Origin: Planctomycetota bacterium
GTDB taxonomy: Bacteria > Planctomycetota > Brocadiia > Brocadiales > Brocadiaceae
Assembly (NCBI GenBank): GCA_016873165.1
Contig: VGXV01000024.1
Span: 1-59,098, forward strand
Direction: 5' to 3'
Length of the DNA: 59,098 nucleotides
Part shown: positions 8,716-17,172 of the stretch, one piece after another
Layout of the letters: every line of letters starts with the position of its first letter
Position numbering within the stretch: the first letter of the stretch is position 1
Position numbers and translations under genes: made by a program
The notes under the pieces: generated by a model
Told to the model about the DNA's origin: nothing
Seen by the model: the letters and a program-made list of their open reading frames with translations, nothing else
Databases searched by the model: none

Positions 8716-10143
8716 TTGCCGCTCCAAGTGAAAAACCAAACCAAATCCTTTTTTTTTAAAACAACATACATCGCATTGGTATTGATAGTTTCGCTACCTT
8801 CTCTGCTTTATGCTCAAACAACAAATCAAAGCGATAGTGATTTAGTCACTGGTCTGACAGAAAAAAGCGGCTTTACCTATAATAATTTTATTTCAGGTAA
8901 TTTTAGTACCCAATACGAGGGCCGTTGGGCAGGCGGGGATGACGACCACGATATGTACCAACGACTCCGCTTTAAAACAATGGATTTTTTCAATAACAAA
9001 ATTTCAATCTCCGGCTCCGGAAGATTGTCTGAGGATTTTGACGGACATGAATCGAAGGATGGGGCGTTCAGAGACATACTTGATTCTTACGACCATAGCA
9101 TCAACGGCCGGCTTTATTACTTTTACGCCGATATCAACGAGCCGCTTCTTGAAAAGTCACAACTCCGATTAGGCCGCCAATATCATTATTCCGTTGAAAA
9201 TATTTTGTTTGACGGCGCAAAATACGAACAGCAGATAGGGCCGGTGGAAACATATGCCTTTGGCGGTTTAAGGGCATCGCAGTACAGCAGCCCTGACGAT
9301 GACATGGTTGCGGGCGGCGGCGTTGCATTGCGGCCTTTTATTGACACCCATACCGCTCTGGACTATCTTCGCATTATTGATGACGACCACAGCGATGACG
9401 ATGAAATAGGATTGAGCGTATGGCAAAGGATATATGATGATCTCCACTTTTATGGGCGATATACCCTGTTAAACAATCTCCCAAAGGATCTCCTTGCAAA
9501 ATTGTCCTGGGATAAAATAGACTGGGATACAAGCCTGCAATTATCGTATTACCGATTCTTACATTCCCTCTCGGAACAAAGCAATGATATTTCTCCTTTC
9601 TATGAAATACTCGGCACTTTTGAGTCATTTGATCTCATCAGCCTCACCGGTTACAAAGGACTCGGGGAAAAATTCGGAATTTCCAGTGGGCTGGATTACC
9701 GGAACGTACTCGACAAAGATGAAGAAAATTCCTTTAATCACGATTACTACAGAAGTTTTCTCGCATTTAACGTAAATAATCTCTTTCTCAATGACTCAAA
9801 AATTACTTTCACTGTTGAATATTGGGATGCGAAAGGCGTTGACCACAGCGCTGATGCCGGAATCGATTTCGACAAAAAAATCAACAAGTTCGACCTCGGA
9901 TGCGGCACAAACTATTCTTTATATAAATATAATTTTGATGGGAGCAATACCCTGCAAACGATCCTTGACAATGAATACTCACGGGATATCGAACAAAAGA
10001 TCAATGTTCGTACCTACTATATGAGAATCAAATATCTATTAACGGAAAAATCAGACGTCAGTTTTCGATGGACAACGGAAAACAGCGATACTGATCCGGA
10101 AATGTATCACCAGTTACTGCTTTCGTATAGCATGAGTTTTTAG
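8716..10143 (+). CDS. Outer-membrane beta-barrel partner of the 14-heme cytochrome
   Basis: A 475-residue exported protein. A Lys-containing n-region and hydrophobic core (residues 15-32) end at a signal peptidase site near YAQ (33-34). The rest is alternating polar/aromatic beta-strand sequence rich in Asp and Tyr, ending in a C-terminal Phe (SYSMSF), as expected for BAM-inserted barrels. There is no heme motif. The cytochrome gene starts 19 bases after its stop, so the two are very likely co-transcribed. A barrel plus multiheme lipoprotein is the layout of porin-cytochrome conduits that move electrons across outer membranes, and that is my inference here. The start is TTG 8716 or GTG 8728; neither has a clear ribosome site. 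Confidence 0.8.
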   Translation: MPLQVKNQTKSFFFKTTYIALVLIVSLPSLLYAQTTNQSDSDLVTGLTEKSGFTYNNFISGNFSTQYEGRWAGGDDDHDMYQRLRFKTMDFFNNKISISGSGRLSEDFDGHESKDGAFRDILDSYDHSINGRLYYFYADINEPLLEKSQLRLGRQYHYSVENILFDGAKYEQQIGPVETYAFGGLRASQYSSPDDDMVAGGGVALRPFIDTHTALDYLRIIDDDHSDDDEIGLSVWQRIYDDLHFYGRYTLLNNLPKDLLAKLSWDKIDWDTSLQLSYYRFLHSLSEQSNDISPFYEILGTFESFDLISLTGYKGLGEKFGISSGLDYRNVLDKDEENSFNHDYYRSFLAFNVNNLFLNDSKITFTVEYWDAKGVDHSADAGIDFDKKINKFDLGCGTNYSLYKYNFDGSNTLQTILDNEYSRDIEQKINVRTYYMRIKYLLTEKSDVSFRWTTENSDTDPEMYHQLLLSYSMSF

Positions 10144-10162
10144 CAAATACCGGCAAAACATT

Positions 10163-11179
10163 ATGAGAAAAACGTACTATCTGCTTTTCATTCTTGCCCT
10201 ATCTTCAATCACCCTTATGAGCGGTTGCGAAGAATCCGGCATTCATTACAGCCACGCAAAACACGTTGAAAGAGGGCTTAGCGATTGCAATATTTGTCAC
10301 AATTATAAAGATGATCTGGAACCAAAATGGCCCAAAATGGCAAAGTGCCTCTCATGCCATATGAAGAAATTTGACACTTCCGATCCGAAATCATGCCTTT
10401 ACTGCCATACAAAACCAGGAATGAAAATAAAAGTGAAGCATGATGTGCCAAAAAGATATAAAGACCTGAATTTTTCTCACAAGACACATCTTGAAAAAAA
10501 TGTTGAATGCAAATCGTGTCACGAAAAAATAGAAACGAGCGATGCGATTACGGTAGACCTCTTTCCCGACATGTTCACCAACTGTGTTCCATGCCACAAA
10601 AAACAAGGGGAAGAAAAAGTCGCATGTAATATTTGCCACAAACACATAAAAAAGGATCGCATGCCACTATATCATGAAGACAGATGGGTCAAACATGAGG
10701 ATGTGCGATGGATACAAAAACATGGAAGTGAATTCTACTACAACAAAGACTATTGCCAGCGCTGCCATGTCGACCTCAACTGGTGCGTGGACTGCCACCG
10801 GGATCAAAAACCGCGGAATCACAATAATACATGGAGAAGGAAAACACACGGCTTTGCCGCTTCATGGGAGCGAAAGAAATGCAGTGTCTGCCATCTGGAA
10901 GACTTCTGCGAACGATGTCACTCAAACACAAAACCTTTAAACCATACCGCATCATGGGGCGGTTCCAATACAAGAAACCGGCATTGCACAAATTGCCACT
11001 TCCCCATATCAATGGTTTCATGCACGGTATGCCACCCTGATCCCGAACACTCTTCTGCAGGAGATACACCACATCCGCCTTTTACGGGAAACTGTGATGA
11101 ATGCCATCCGCATAACAGGGCGGGAGAAGCCCCACACCCTGACGCGTTTGGCATCAAATGTACCGCTTGCCACAGATAA
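10163..11179 (+). CDS. 14-heme c-type cytochrome lipoprotein
   Basis: A 338-residue protein with fourteen CxxCH heme-binding motifs in order: CNICH, CLSCH, CLYCH, CKSCH, CVPCH, CNICH, CQRCH, CVDCH, CSVCH, CERCH, CTNCH, CTVCH, CDECH, CTACH. That is one heme per 24 residues. The N-terminus has a hydrophobic segment ending in SITLMSGC, a plausible lipobox, so it is probably an outer-membrane or periplasmic lipoprotein. Many free His residues can supply the second axial ligands. With the barrel gene 19 bases upstream it forms a likely electron conduit across the outer membrane. It is not hydroxylamine oxidoreductase: the HAO-type spacing and crosslinking Tyr are absent. The electron donor is unknown. 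Confidence 0.93.
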   Translation: MRKTYYLLFILALSSITLMSGCEESGIHYSHAKHVERGLSDCNICHNYKDDLEPKWPKMAKCLSCHMKKFDTSDPKSCLYCHTKPGMKIKVKHDVPKRYKDLNFSHKTHLEKNVECKSCHEKIETSDAITVDLFPDMFTNCVPCHKKQGEEKVACNICHKHIKKDRMPLYHEDRWVKHEDVRWIQKHGSEFYYNKDYCQRCHVDLNWCVDCHRDQKPRNHNNTWRRKTHGFAASWERKKCSVCHLEDFCERCHSNTKPLNHTASWGGSNTRNRHCTNCHFPISMVSCTVCHPDPEHSSAGDTPHPPFTGNCDECHPHNRAGEAPHPDAFGIKCTACHR

Positions 11180-11209
11180 AAGAGGCTTTTTAACGGTATT
11201 GAAGAAGAT

Positions 11210-11824
11210 TTATTTCGTATCAGGACGTTCCGTACAGGGTTTATCGCCAGGTCCCGGCAGAGGAGCTTTTTTATTGCCTCCCGCGGTTTCCCCAGCGATC
11301 AAGGCCTCAACACTCGGATACGGATAAATCGTCTGCGCTTTGTTTTGCATAAGACCTCCGGTATCCGCAGTCGGGCCATACGTGCTGTATATCTCCCTTC
11401 CAATCATTCTGAGCAGCATCGTCATCTGTCCACGGTGATGGGCAGTATGGGCAATTCTCCTCGTGACAATCCAGGCACGTGAACGTTTGACATTAAAAAA
11501 ATTGACTTCTTCCTCCCACCATGAGTCGCTTTTCTCCCTCAAAACTGCCAAACGCTTTCCGGAATCCTCAGCATATCGTTGAATAAATTCCAGACGTGTT
11601 TCATTTGCCGGTAATGGCGGAGCGCCTACATCAATACCAAGCATGTTGCAAAACCACACATTCTCTCCCATACATTGATGAACCATATGTTCATGGGCAT
11701 TTCTTCCCCGTCTGTCCTGCGGATGCGGACGTCTTTTCAAATCTTCATCTTTAAACGTACTCCAGGTACTAAGCGTCTTTATCCGTTCTGTTTCATAGGT
11801 ATCTGTCAAAAACTTATATCCCAT
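11210..11824 (-). CDS. DinB-family protein
   Basis: A helical-bundle protein of the DinB/YfiT type, about 204 residues. Metal-binding histidines are likely within AHEHMVHQ near residue 44 and AHTAHHRGQ near 126, the usual two positions of the family's His triad. Family members include thiol-dependent transferases and stress-induced proteins of unknown activity. The start is ATG 11824, because AAAGGAG stands 7 bases before it; a TTG at 11830 would overlap that spacing. The gene follows a TetR regulator on the same strand, with a 30-base palindromic operator between them. Its expression is thus probably controlled by that regulator. The C-terminal 25 residues are Pro/Gly/Lys-rich and look disordered. 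Confidence 0.85.
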   Translation of the reverse strand: MGYKFLTDTYETERIKTLSTWSTFKDEDLKRRPHPQDRRGRNAHEHMVHQCMGENVWFCNMLGIDVGAPPLPANETRLEFIQRYAEDSGKRLAVLREKSDSWWEEEVNFFNVKRSRAWIVTRRIAHTAHHRGQMTMLLRMIGREIYSTYGPTADTGGLMQNKAQTIYPYPSVEALIAGETAGGNKKAPLPGPGDKPCTERPDTK

Positions 11825-11864
11825 CTGCAATCTCCTTTCATAAATTCACCGTAATGGCACAAAT

Positions 11865-11894
11865 CTTTCAAGGCAGACCGGTCTGTCTTGAAAG
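11865..11894 (-). promoter_or_regulatory. Palindromic TetR operator before the DinB gene
   Basis: A 30-base palindrome with a single mismatch pair: arms CTTTCAAG and CTTGAAAG enclose CAGACCGGTCTG. The core AGAC-N2-GTCT is shared with the operator in front of tetR at 12513-12528. It lies 41 bases upstream of the DinB start and 11 bases past the tetR stop. I see no T-run, so an operator fits better than a terminator. Confidence 0.75.
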
Positions 11895-11905
11895 AGTAAA
11901 TTTTT

Positions 11906-12496
11906 TTAGATAGCAATATTTAATAATATGCAAGCTGCATCCTGGGCAGCCTTAACAGGCCACACCTTCCCGTAATTTTGACTGGCAACAATCGCGCCCT
12001 CCACCAGAACATACACCCTATCAACATCTTTTTTTATATCAATGTGCTTATACCGATCACCAGAATCCTTTAACTCTGAAATCATTTGTTTCAAATATAC
12101 CTTCAGGTCGTCCTTATGTTTTACCACCTCAGCCCTGATCTTGCTATTCAAAGAGGGAACTTCAGAAGCAATATTTAAAAACGCGCACCCCCTGAAATTA
12201 CACTTTGTCATCCATTCGCTTAAAAACCCAAATACTCCTTTTATACGGTCTTCGATAGTTGCATGTTTCTCAACACTGCCTTTCAACCAGTTCATCCAGA
12301 CCACATGTCGCGCCTGCAAATACGCAACGCAAAGATTTTCCTTTGAAGAAAAATGGTGATAAAATGTTGCCTTTGCAACCTGCGACTCGGCAATGACCTG
12401 ATTAATGCCAGTAGCAAGATACCCCTGCTCGTAAAACAAACGCAACGCGGTTTCTATTATTCTGTCTTTCGGATGATTTTCAACTTTACTAATCAT
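11906..12496 (-). CDS. TetR-family transcriptional regulator
   Basis: A 196-residue repressor. The N-terminal helix-turn-helix (about residues 12-57) contains ALRLFYEQGYLATGINQV and AKATFYHHFSSKENL, the standard TetR signature. The C-terminal helical domain should bind a small ligand and dimerise; its shape recalls the TetR_C_11/NemR-AcrR-like branch. It probably represses itself and the downstream DinB gene, since both upstream regions carry the same AGAC-N2-GTCT palindrome. Its own promoter is positioned so that transcription would begin at or within a base or two of the ATG, which implies a leaderless mRNA. The inducer is unknown. Confidence 0.9.
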   Translation of the reverse strand: MISKVENHPKDRIIETALRLFYEQGYLATGINQVIAESQVAKATFYHHFSSKENLCVAYLQARHVVWMNWLKGSVEKHATIEDRIKGVFGFLSEWMTKCNFRGCAFLNIASEVPSLNSKIRAEVVKHKDDLKVYLKQMISELKDSGDRYKHIDIKKDVDRVYVLVEGAIVASQNYGKVWPVKAAQDAACILLNIAI

Positions 12497-12501
12497 GAAC
12501 T

Positions 12502-12530
12502 ACTATATTACAGACAGACTTGTCTGTCAA
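12502..12530 (-). promoter_or_regulatory. tetR promoter with overlapping operator
   Basis: On the minus strand a perfect -35 TTGACA (12530-12525) is followed after exactly 17 bases by TATAGT (12507-12502). The palindrome GACAGAC-TT-GTCTGTC (12513-12528) overlaps the -35 box and spacer, so a bound repressor would block polymerase. The tetR ATG (12496) begins 5 bases after the -10 box, which points to a leaderless transcript. Confidence 0.8.
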
Positions 12531-12666
12531 GGTAAAATAAAAAGAGGGCTTTAGTTTTTTCAATTTAGGTTTTACCATGCGGAGAAAAATACATTTGTCA
12601 TTCTTTATACCTCAGCGCCTCTATGTAAGTATATAATATCATTTATAAAAATATTTCTTCTCTGCA

Positions 12667-13230
12667 TTACGGGCGAAAATCTGAAAGAAGGTAATCAACT
12701 CCGTCGCTATGGCAATCAGCGCATTCGGAAATCCCTTTCCCGTAAGAAACGTCTTCATTCGTGCCGTCAAAGGTCTCATAGAACAACCACCCCTTCCCCT
12801 TCTTCCCGCTCTTCTTCTCTACCTTGATCATAACGGCATACCCAATCACCTCTTCCTCTTCGGAAAAATAGAGTTCCTTTATCATCGTCGCGCATCTGCT
12901 GAACGTTGTTTTCCCTTTATTCAAATCATCCACAAGGATTGGATTATAGTAGGTTCGCACATTGCCGCCATGCGGTCCGGTGGACTCATGTACCTCAGGC
13001 TCGGCAGTATACGTCTCACGATAATTACCCGCCTTGAGCCATTTCAACAACTTCTTTTTCTTTGTTGGAGGGACACTCTCATCCTTTTTGCAACCGGCTT
13101 CTGCTATCCCATTAATAGAATCACAAAGGAGAACCTCTAAGCTTGAGGAGAAAAGGAAAATAATAAACATGTACGCAAACACTATTTTTTTGCACATTTT
13201 TATAATTTTTTCATTCCGCATTATAAACAT
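12667..13230 (-). CDS. Cytochrome P460-like monoheme protein
   Basis: A 187-residue exported protein with a hydrophobic N-terminal segment (about 10-32) and one heme motif, CADCH, at 170-174 near the C-terminus. The body has the cytochrome P460 layout: HGGNVRTYYNP near 87-96, TMIKELYF near 115-122, GYAVMIKVEKKSG near 130 and GWLFYETFDG near 147. P460 proteins oxidise hydroxylamine or bind NO through a heme crosslinked to a Lys. I cannot say which Lys here would take that role; K118 is one candidate. In a hydroxylamine- and NO-handling organism this is a meaningful gene, but a plain electron-transfer role is also possible. It has no operon partner. Confidence 0.75.
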   Translation of the reverse strand: MFIMRNEKIIKMCKKIVFAYMFIIFLFSSSLEVLLCDSINGIAEAGCKKDESVPPTKKKKLLKWLKAGNYRETYTAEPEVHESTGPHGGNVRTYYNPILVDDLNKGKTTFSRCATMIKELYFSEEEEVIGYAVMIKVEKKSGKKGKGWLFYETFDGTNEDVSYGKGISECADCHSDGVDYLLSDFRP

Positions 13231-13433
13231 TCACCCAATCATTACATAGTCATGAGCAATTATTTTCCCAAAATGACGCTCGTTGTCAACTTGGGCGCAA
13301 GCCTACCGAGCAGGCAGGGAGTAGAAGGATTGCCTGTTCAGTGATACTTAGAATCTGTTCCTTATTTCGAAAATCTTATTTGTTTTACAATAACAACCAT
13401 CGGCCAAAATTGTGAATTTTTAATAGTATATAA

Positions 13434-14189
13434 TTAAATATTAACCATGTGTAACTTTACAGTCACTCCGGGCATCTCATGATAATCGTAATAATATACG
13501 CCTAGTCCATATTTATATTTATCCGTATAAGACCGAAGTTCTTCAGAATCTGATTCAAATAAAGTAAACCTAAAATCACGGTATATATTGTACTTGTCAT
13601 TGGAGCAATTTACTTTTATACGCAATTTGTAATCCCCTGGACTCCAGATAAATTTGCAATAAAAAAAATCTTTTGTCCTTTTTATAATCTCTTCATCTGC
13701 TTCAATTTTTGTATTTTTATCATTTTGTATCCTTGATTTTTTTTCTAAGTCATCTTTAATTTTCTTAACTAAACTTTTGTATTCTCTCTCTTCTGCAGTA
13801 GTAAAATCATTAAAAAAATTTGTTATGTGAGACCATTCTTCACAAGGAAAAAGTGTAAATCTTGTAAATAAAATAGCAACTTGTGGAACTTGTTCTTTAT
13901 AATAATTTTGTGCTTTAATTAAATAATTCGTTCCTTCTTCTTTAGTTAATTCCGCTTCAAAAGATTCAATCAACACTTTTCTTCCACCAATATTATTAAT
14001 TATTAGATGAAATTGCAGATATGGATTACCAAAAGAATGTGTTATGAGAACCTTTTCGTATACATTTAAGTCCAGCTTTCCTCGCCTTATTAGTCTGTAA
14101 ATAGGTTTCGATAGAGATATAATTAATGCCGCAAAAGCCACTAATACAGACCAAAAATTAAAATTGGCATAAAATGGTACATCAGCCAT
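13434..14189 (-). CDS. Membrane-anchored protein of unknown function
   Basis: I do not recognise this 251-residue protein. One hydrophobic helix near residues 12-28 (FWSVLVAFAALIISL) is followed by a basic stretch, RLIRRGK. This suggests an N-terminal anchor with the rest in the cytoplasm. The remainder looks like a beta-rich domain (residues 40-120 and 195-250) interrupted by a charged, probably coiled-coil segment (about 125-175). It is more AT-rich than the neighbouring housekeeping genes and stands alone between gene-poor stretches, which fits a transferred gene. Codon flow and length support a real gene. Confidence 0.6.
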   Translation of the reverse strand: MADVPFYANFNFWSVLVAFAALIISLSKPIYRLIRRGKLDLNVYEKVLITHSFGNPYLQFHLIINNIGGRKVLIESFEAELTKEEGTNYLIKAQNYYKEQVPQVAILFTRFTLFPCEEWSHITNFFNDFTTAEEREYKSLVKKIKDDLEKKSRIQNDKNTKIEADEEIIKRTKDFFYCKFIWSPGDYKLRIKVNCSNDKYNIYRDFRFTLFESDSEELRSYTDKYKYGLGVYYYDYHEMPGVTVKLHMVNI

Positions 14190-14424
14190 TGAATATTACA
14201 CTCCACAGTAACGTAAGGTATAATGGGACAAATCACTAATCAAATTTTGCTTCTAATTGCTTGCTCCTATTTCATTATTTCTCATCTTGCAAATAGCCAT
14301 TGAATCTTTTCGCTACCCATATAATCCGAATCGAACCATCATTTAGCCGCAATATGCAGACATCCATGCAAAGTGTGTGGGACGTGGAAAAACAAAACTC
14401 CCCTTTGCCCGGACAGGTATTTAT

Positions 14425-14715
14425 TTAAATTCTATGTTTCCAGTATTTTGGTTCTCTGTGTAAATGCATGACTGCTACAATATATATCAATTCCTTTTCT
14501 GCTGAATATAAGATTCCATATGGAAATCTTCGAACTAACGACCGACGAATATCATCTTCTATAACTGGCCAAGCTTCTGGGAAAGCTATTGTTCTCTCAA
14601 TAGCTGAATACACCTCAACCGCGAAATCATATCCTAATCCTGATTCCTTTTCCTCGTAATATTCGATAGCTTCAAGGAACTCTGTTTCTGCTTCAGGATG
14701 AAACAAATAGTTCAT
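14425..14715 (-). CDS. ParE/RelE-family toxin
   Basis: A 96-residue protein with the ParE-type start (FHPEAETEFLEAIEYYEE) and the core strand pattern RRFPYGILYSAEKELIYIVAVMHLHREPKYW. RelE/ParE toxins either cleave mRNA on the ribosome or poison gyrase; the long amphipathic N-terminal helix favours the ParE side. Its start overlaps the antitoxin stop by 4 bases (ATGA), the normal translational coupling of these modules. Both genes appear intact. Confidence 0.88.
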   Translation of the reverse strand: MNYLFHPEAETEFLEAIEYYEEKESGLGYDFAVEVYSAIERTIAFPEAWPVIEDDIRRSLVRRFPYGILYSAEKELIYIVAVMHLHREPKYWKHRI

Positions 14716-14936
14716 TTTGAGAACCTATTCCAAATCCTTCTAAATACTTCTTCTCCTGGCACTGCTTCTACTTTACCAGAATGAAGTTCCTCCAACCTTC
14801 GTTTGGCCACTGCTGCCCATTTTTTGTCTATTTCCGATTCCGGTGGGTTCAGGCTCTTTAATAAAGAATCAATGACCATAGTTCTTTCTTCAACAGGTAA
14901 TGAAATTGCTTCTGCTATAATATCTTTTATCTTCAT
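14712..14936 (-). CDS. Addiction-module antitoxin (PF09720-like)
   Basis: A 74-residue protein of the short 'addiction module' antitoxin family. It has the opening AEAISLPVEERTMVIDSLL and a C-terminal amphipathic region ending IWNRF that should wrap the toxin. It precedes and overlaps the ParE-like toxin gene. Antitoxins of this kind usually autoregulate with the toxin; I did not find a clear operator in the 78 bases before rnr. Confidence 0.88.
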   Translation of the reverse strand: MKIKDIIAEAISLPVEERTMVIDSLLKSLNPPESEIDKKWAAVAKRRLEELHSGKVEAVPGEEVFRRIWNRFSK

Positions 14937-15014
14937 ATTTACCTTACCTCAAAAGTTAATGTAAACTCCTCCAAAACATAGATGGTTTTTATATCTTTGA
15001 TAGCAAATATAATT

Positions 15015-17165
15015 TTACCGTGTATCCCGTTCCCTATTCCCACACAGAACAAAATCAATCTCCCTCTTTAAAAAATCGATTTTGTATATTTTTACCTTCA
15101 CCACGTCTCCAATGCGAAACATCTTTTTCCTTCGGGAACCTACAAGGGCCATGTGTTTTTTGCTTATCTCGTAGATATCGTCCTCAAGGGTGCGGATATG
15201 AACAAGCCCCTCCAGAAGGTATTCGTTTATCTGCACAAATAAACCATATTCCTGTACTCCGGTAATAACGCCTTCAAAGGTTGCTCCTATGCGGTTTTCA
15301 AAGAAGCGTAGCAATTTCAGCTTGATGATTTCCCTCTCTGCCTCTTCCGCCCGGCGTTCGGTAACGGAACAATGCCCCGCCCATTCGGGCAGGCAATTTT
15401 CCCACGTCTTTTTCACTATCGGCGACTTTAATTCACCGGAAAAATGCTGATCAAGCACCCGGTGGATAATGAGGTCGGGATAGCGGCGGATGGGGGAGGT
15501 AAAGTGTGCGTAGTGTTCAAGGGCAAGGGCAAAATGTCCGCTTTCTGTCGCCGAATAGATCGCCTGCTTCATTGATTTCAATAAGACAAGGTTAACGGTA
15601 TACGCCTCCGGCTTCCCGCGTATTTCCCGCAGAAAAGTCTGCAACTGATGTATTTTAAAGGGATCCACTCTGGTATTCTCAAGTCCGCGGACAAAATCGG
15701 CAAATTCCAGCATATCTTCTTCGTCAGGCTCAGGATGCGCCCGGCTTACCAGCGGCAGATTGTTCTCATGCATAAACGTCGCCACCATTTCATTTGCCAG
15801 GAGCATATACTCCTCAATGAGTTGATGAGAGACATCCCTTTCTTCTTTTTCAACATTTTCAACATTCCCGTCTGCGTTCAGTTTCAAAGAAACATCCGGC
15901 AGATCAAGCTCTATCGCCCCCCTGTCCATCCTGTTTTTGAACAATATTTGTGCCAGTCGCGCCATCTCTCCCAAAACATCTCTTACCTCTACCGGTATAT
16001 TCTCCACCGGTTCATTGTTAATAATTGCAGTTGCCTGCTTATAGGTTAATCGTTTTGTTACGTTGATGATTGAGTGTTTAATCGTACTTTTGAGTATATT
16101 TCCTTCCGAATCAAGCGTTACAAGAACGCTTTTGGTCAACCGGTCTTCCCTTTCCCTGAGGCTGCAAAGATTGTTCGATAATGCCTCCGGCAGCATGGGA
16201 ATGACCATTCCCGGCAAATACACACTGGTGCCGCGGAACCGCGCTTCTTTATCAATGGTCGTATCCTGTTTTACATAATAGGTCACATCAGCGATATGTA
16301 CCCCTAATTGCCAGTTGTTTTTTGCGTCCTTTTCGAGGGATACAGCGTCGTCAAAATCCTTGGCATCATCAGGGTCTATGGTAATTATCAGTTTCTCCCG
16401 CAAATCAAGCCGGGATTGTATTTCCCCCCCTGGAATCTTCTGGGGAATGGCTTCTGCTTCATCCAATACCTTTTTATGAAATGCCTGCGGCAGTTTGAAT
16501 TGATAGAGTATGGAATGGAGGTCTACCTTCGGATCGCCTTCTTTCCCTAAAATTTCCGTTATTTCGCCTTCGGGATTCAGGTGTCTTGATGGCCATTCGA
16601 TAATCTTAACCACCACTTTATCGCCCGGTTTTGCACCTTTTGTGACATCTTCCGCAACATAAACATCTCTGAACAGGCGCGCTTCATCCGGTATGACGTA
16701 TCTTAATCGTTTTGCCTTTTCAAAGGTGCCCACAATGACCGGATTAGCGCGTTTTAACACACTCACAATTTGCCCGGAATCGCTTCTTCTTTTTTCGCTT
16801 CTTCTCGGTATCTGCGTCAATTCCGGCAGACGGACGACAACGATATCTCCGTGCATGGCGGAACCCATGTTTTCTTCGTTTACAAAGATGTCTTTCCCTT
16901 CACCTTTTTTCACGGGAACTACGAAACCAAACCCCCTCGGGTTACAGTCCATAGCGCCCACCAGCAGGTTCACTTTTTTAGGATCGGCATATTGTTTTCG
17001 TTTTATTTTAACGATCTCTCCCCGAAATTCGAGATCCTGCAACATCTTGCAGAAATCCCGGTACTCCTGATCGCTGATCTCAAAATGTTCCGCCAGTTCT
17101 GCGGCGGTCATTGGCGTGTATTTTCTACTGTGGATAAATTGGATAATTGATACGGGTTCTATCAT
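15015..17165 (-). CDS. rnr: Ribonuclease R
   Basis: Processive 3'-5' exoribonuclease that degrades structured RNA. Domain order is complete: an N-terminal winged helix, two cold-shock OB folds (about residues 70-215), the RNB catalytic domain with the Asp-rich site IDPDDAKDFDDAVSL near 263-276, and a C-terminal S1 domain. I chose ATG 17165 (MIEPVSIIQF). The only longer option is a TTG inside the upstream gene. The start is 8 bases after the yhaM-like stop, so the two nucleases are probably one transcript. Confidence 0.95.
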   Translation of the reverse strand: MIEPVSIIQFIHSRKYTPMTAAELAEHFEISDQEYRDFCKMLQDLEFRGEIVKIKRKQYADPKKVNLLVGAMDCNPRGFGFVVPVKKGEGKDIFVNEENMGSAMHGDIVVVRLPELTQIPRRSEKRRSDSGQIVSVLKRANPVIVGTFEKAKRLRYVIPDEARLFRDVYVAEDVTKGAKPGDKVVVKIIEWPSRHLNPEGEITEILGKEGDPKVDLHSILYQFKLPQAFHKKVLDEAEAIPQKIPGGEIQSRLDLREKLIITIDPDDAKDFDDAVSLEKDAKNNWQLGVHIADVTYYVKQDTTIDKEARFRGTSVYLPGMVIPMLPEALSNNLCSLREREDRLTKSVLVTLDSEGNILKSTIKHSIINVTKRLTYKQATAIINNEPVENIPVEVRDVLGEMARLAQILFKNRMDRGAIELDLPDVSLKLNADGNVENVEKEERDVSHQLIEEYMLLANEMVATFMHENNLPLVSRAHPEPDEEDMLEFADFVRGLENTRVDPFKIHQLQTFLREIRGKPEAYTVNLVLLKSMKQAIYSATESGHFALALEHYAHFTSPIRRYPDLIIHRVLDQHFSGELKSPIVKKTWENCLPEWAGHCSVTERRAEEAEREIIKLKLLRFFENRIGATFEGVITGVQEYGLFVQINEYLLEGLVHIRTLEDDIYEISKKHMALVGSRRKKMFRIGDVVKVKIYKIDFLKREIDFVLCGNRERDTR

Positions 17166-17172
17166 AGCATCT

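Noticed and set aside
10163-11179. Hydroxylamine oxidoreductase-like protein
   Set aside because: HAO-type proteins have eight hemes over about 500 residues and a distinct spacing; this has 14 hemes in 338 residues and a lipobox.
11865-11894. Terminator after tetR
   Set aside because: No T-run follows on the minus strand, and the core matches the operator in the tetR promoter.
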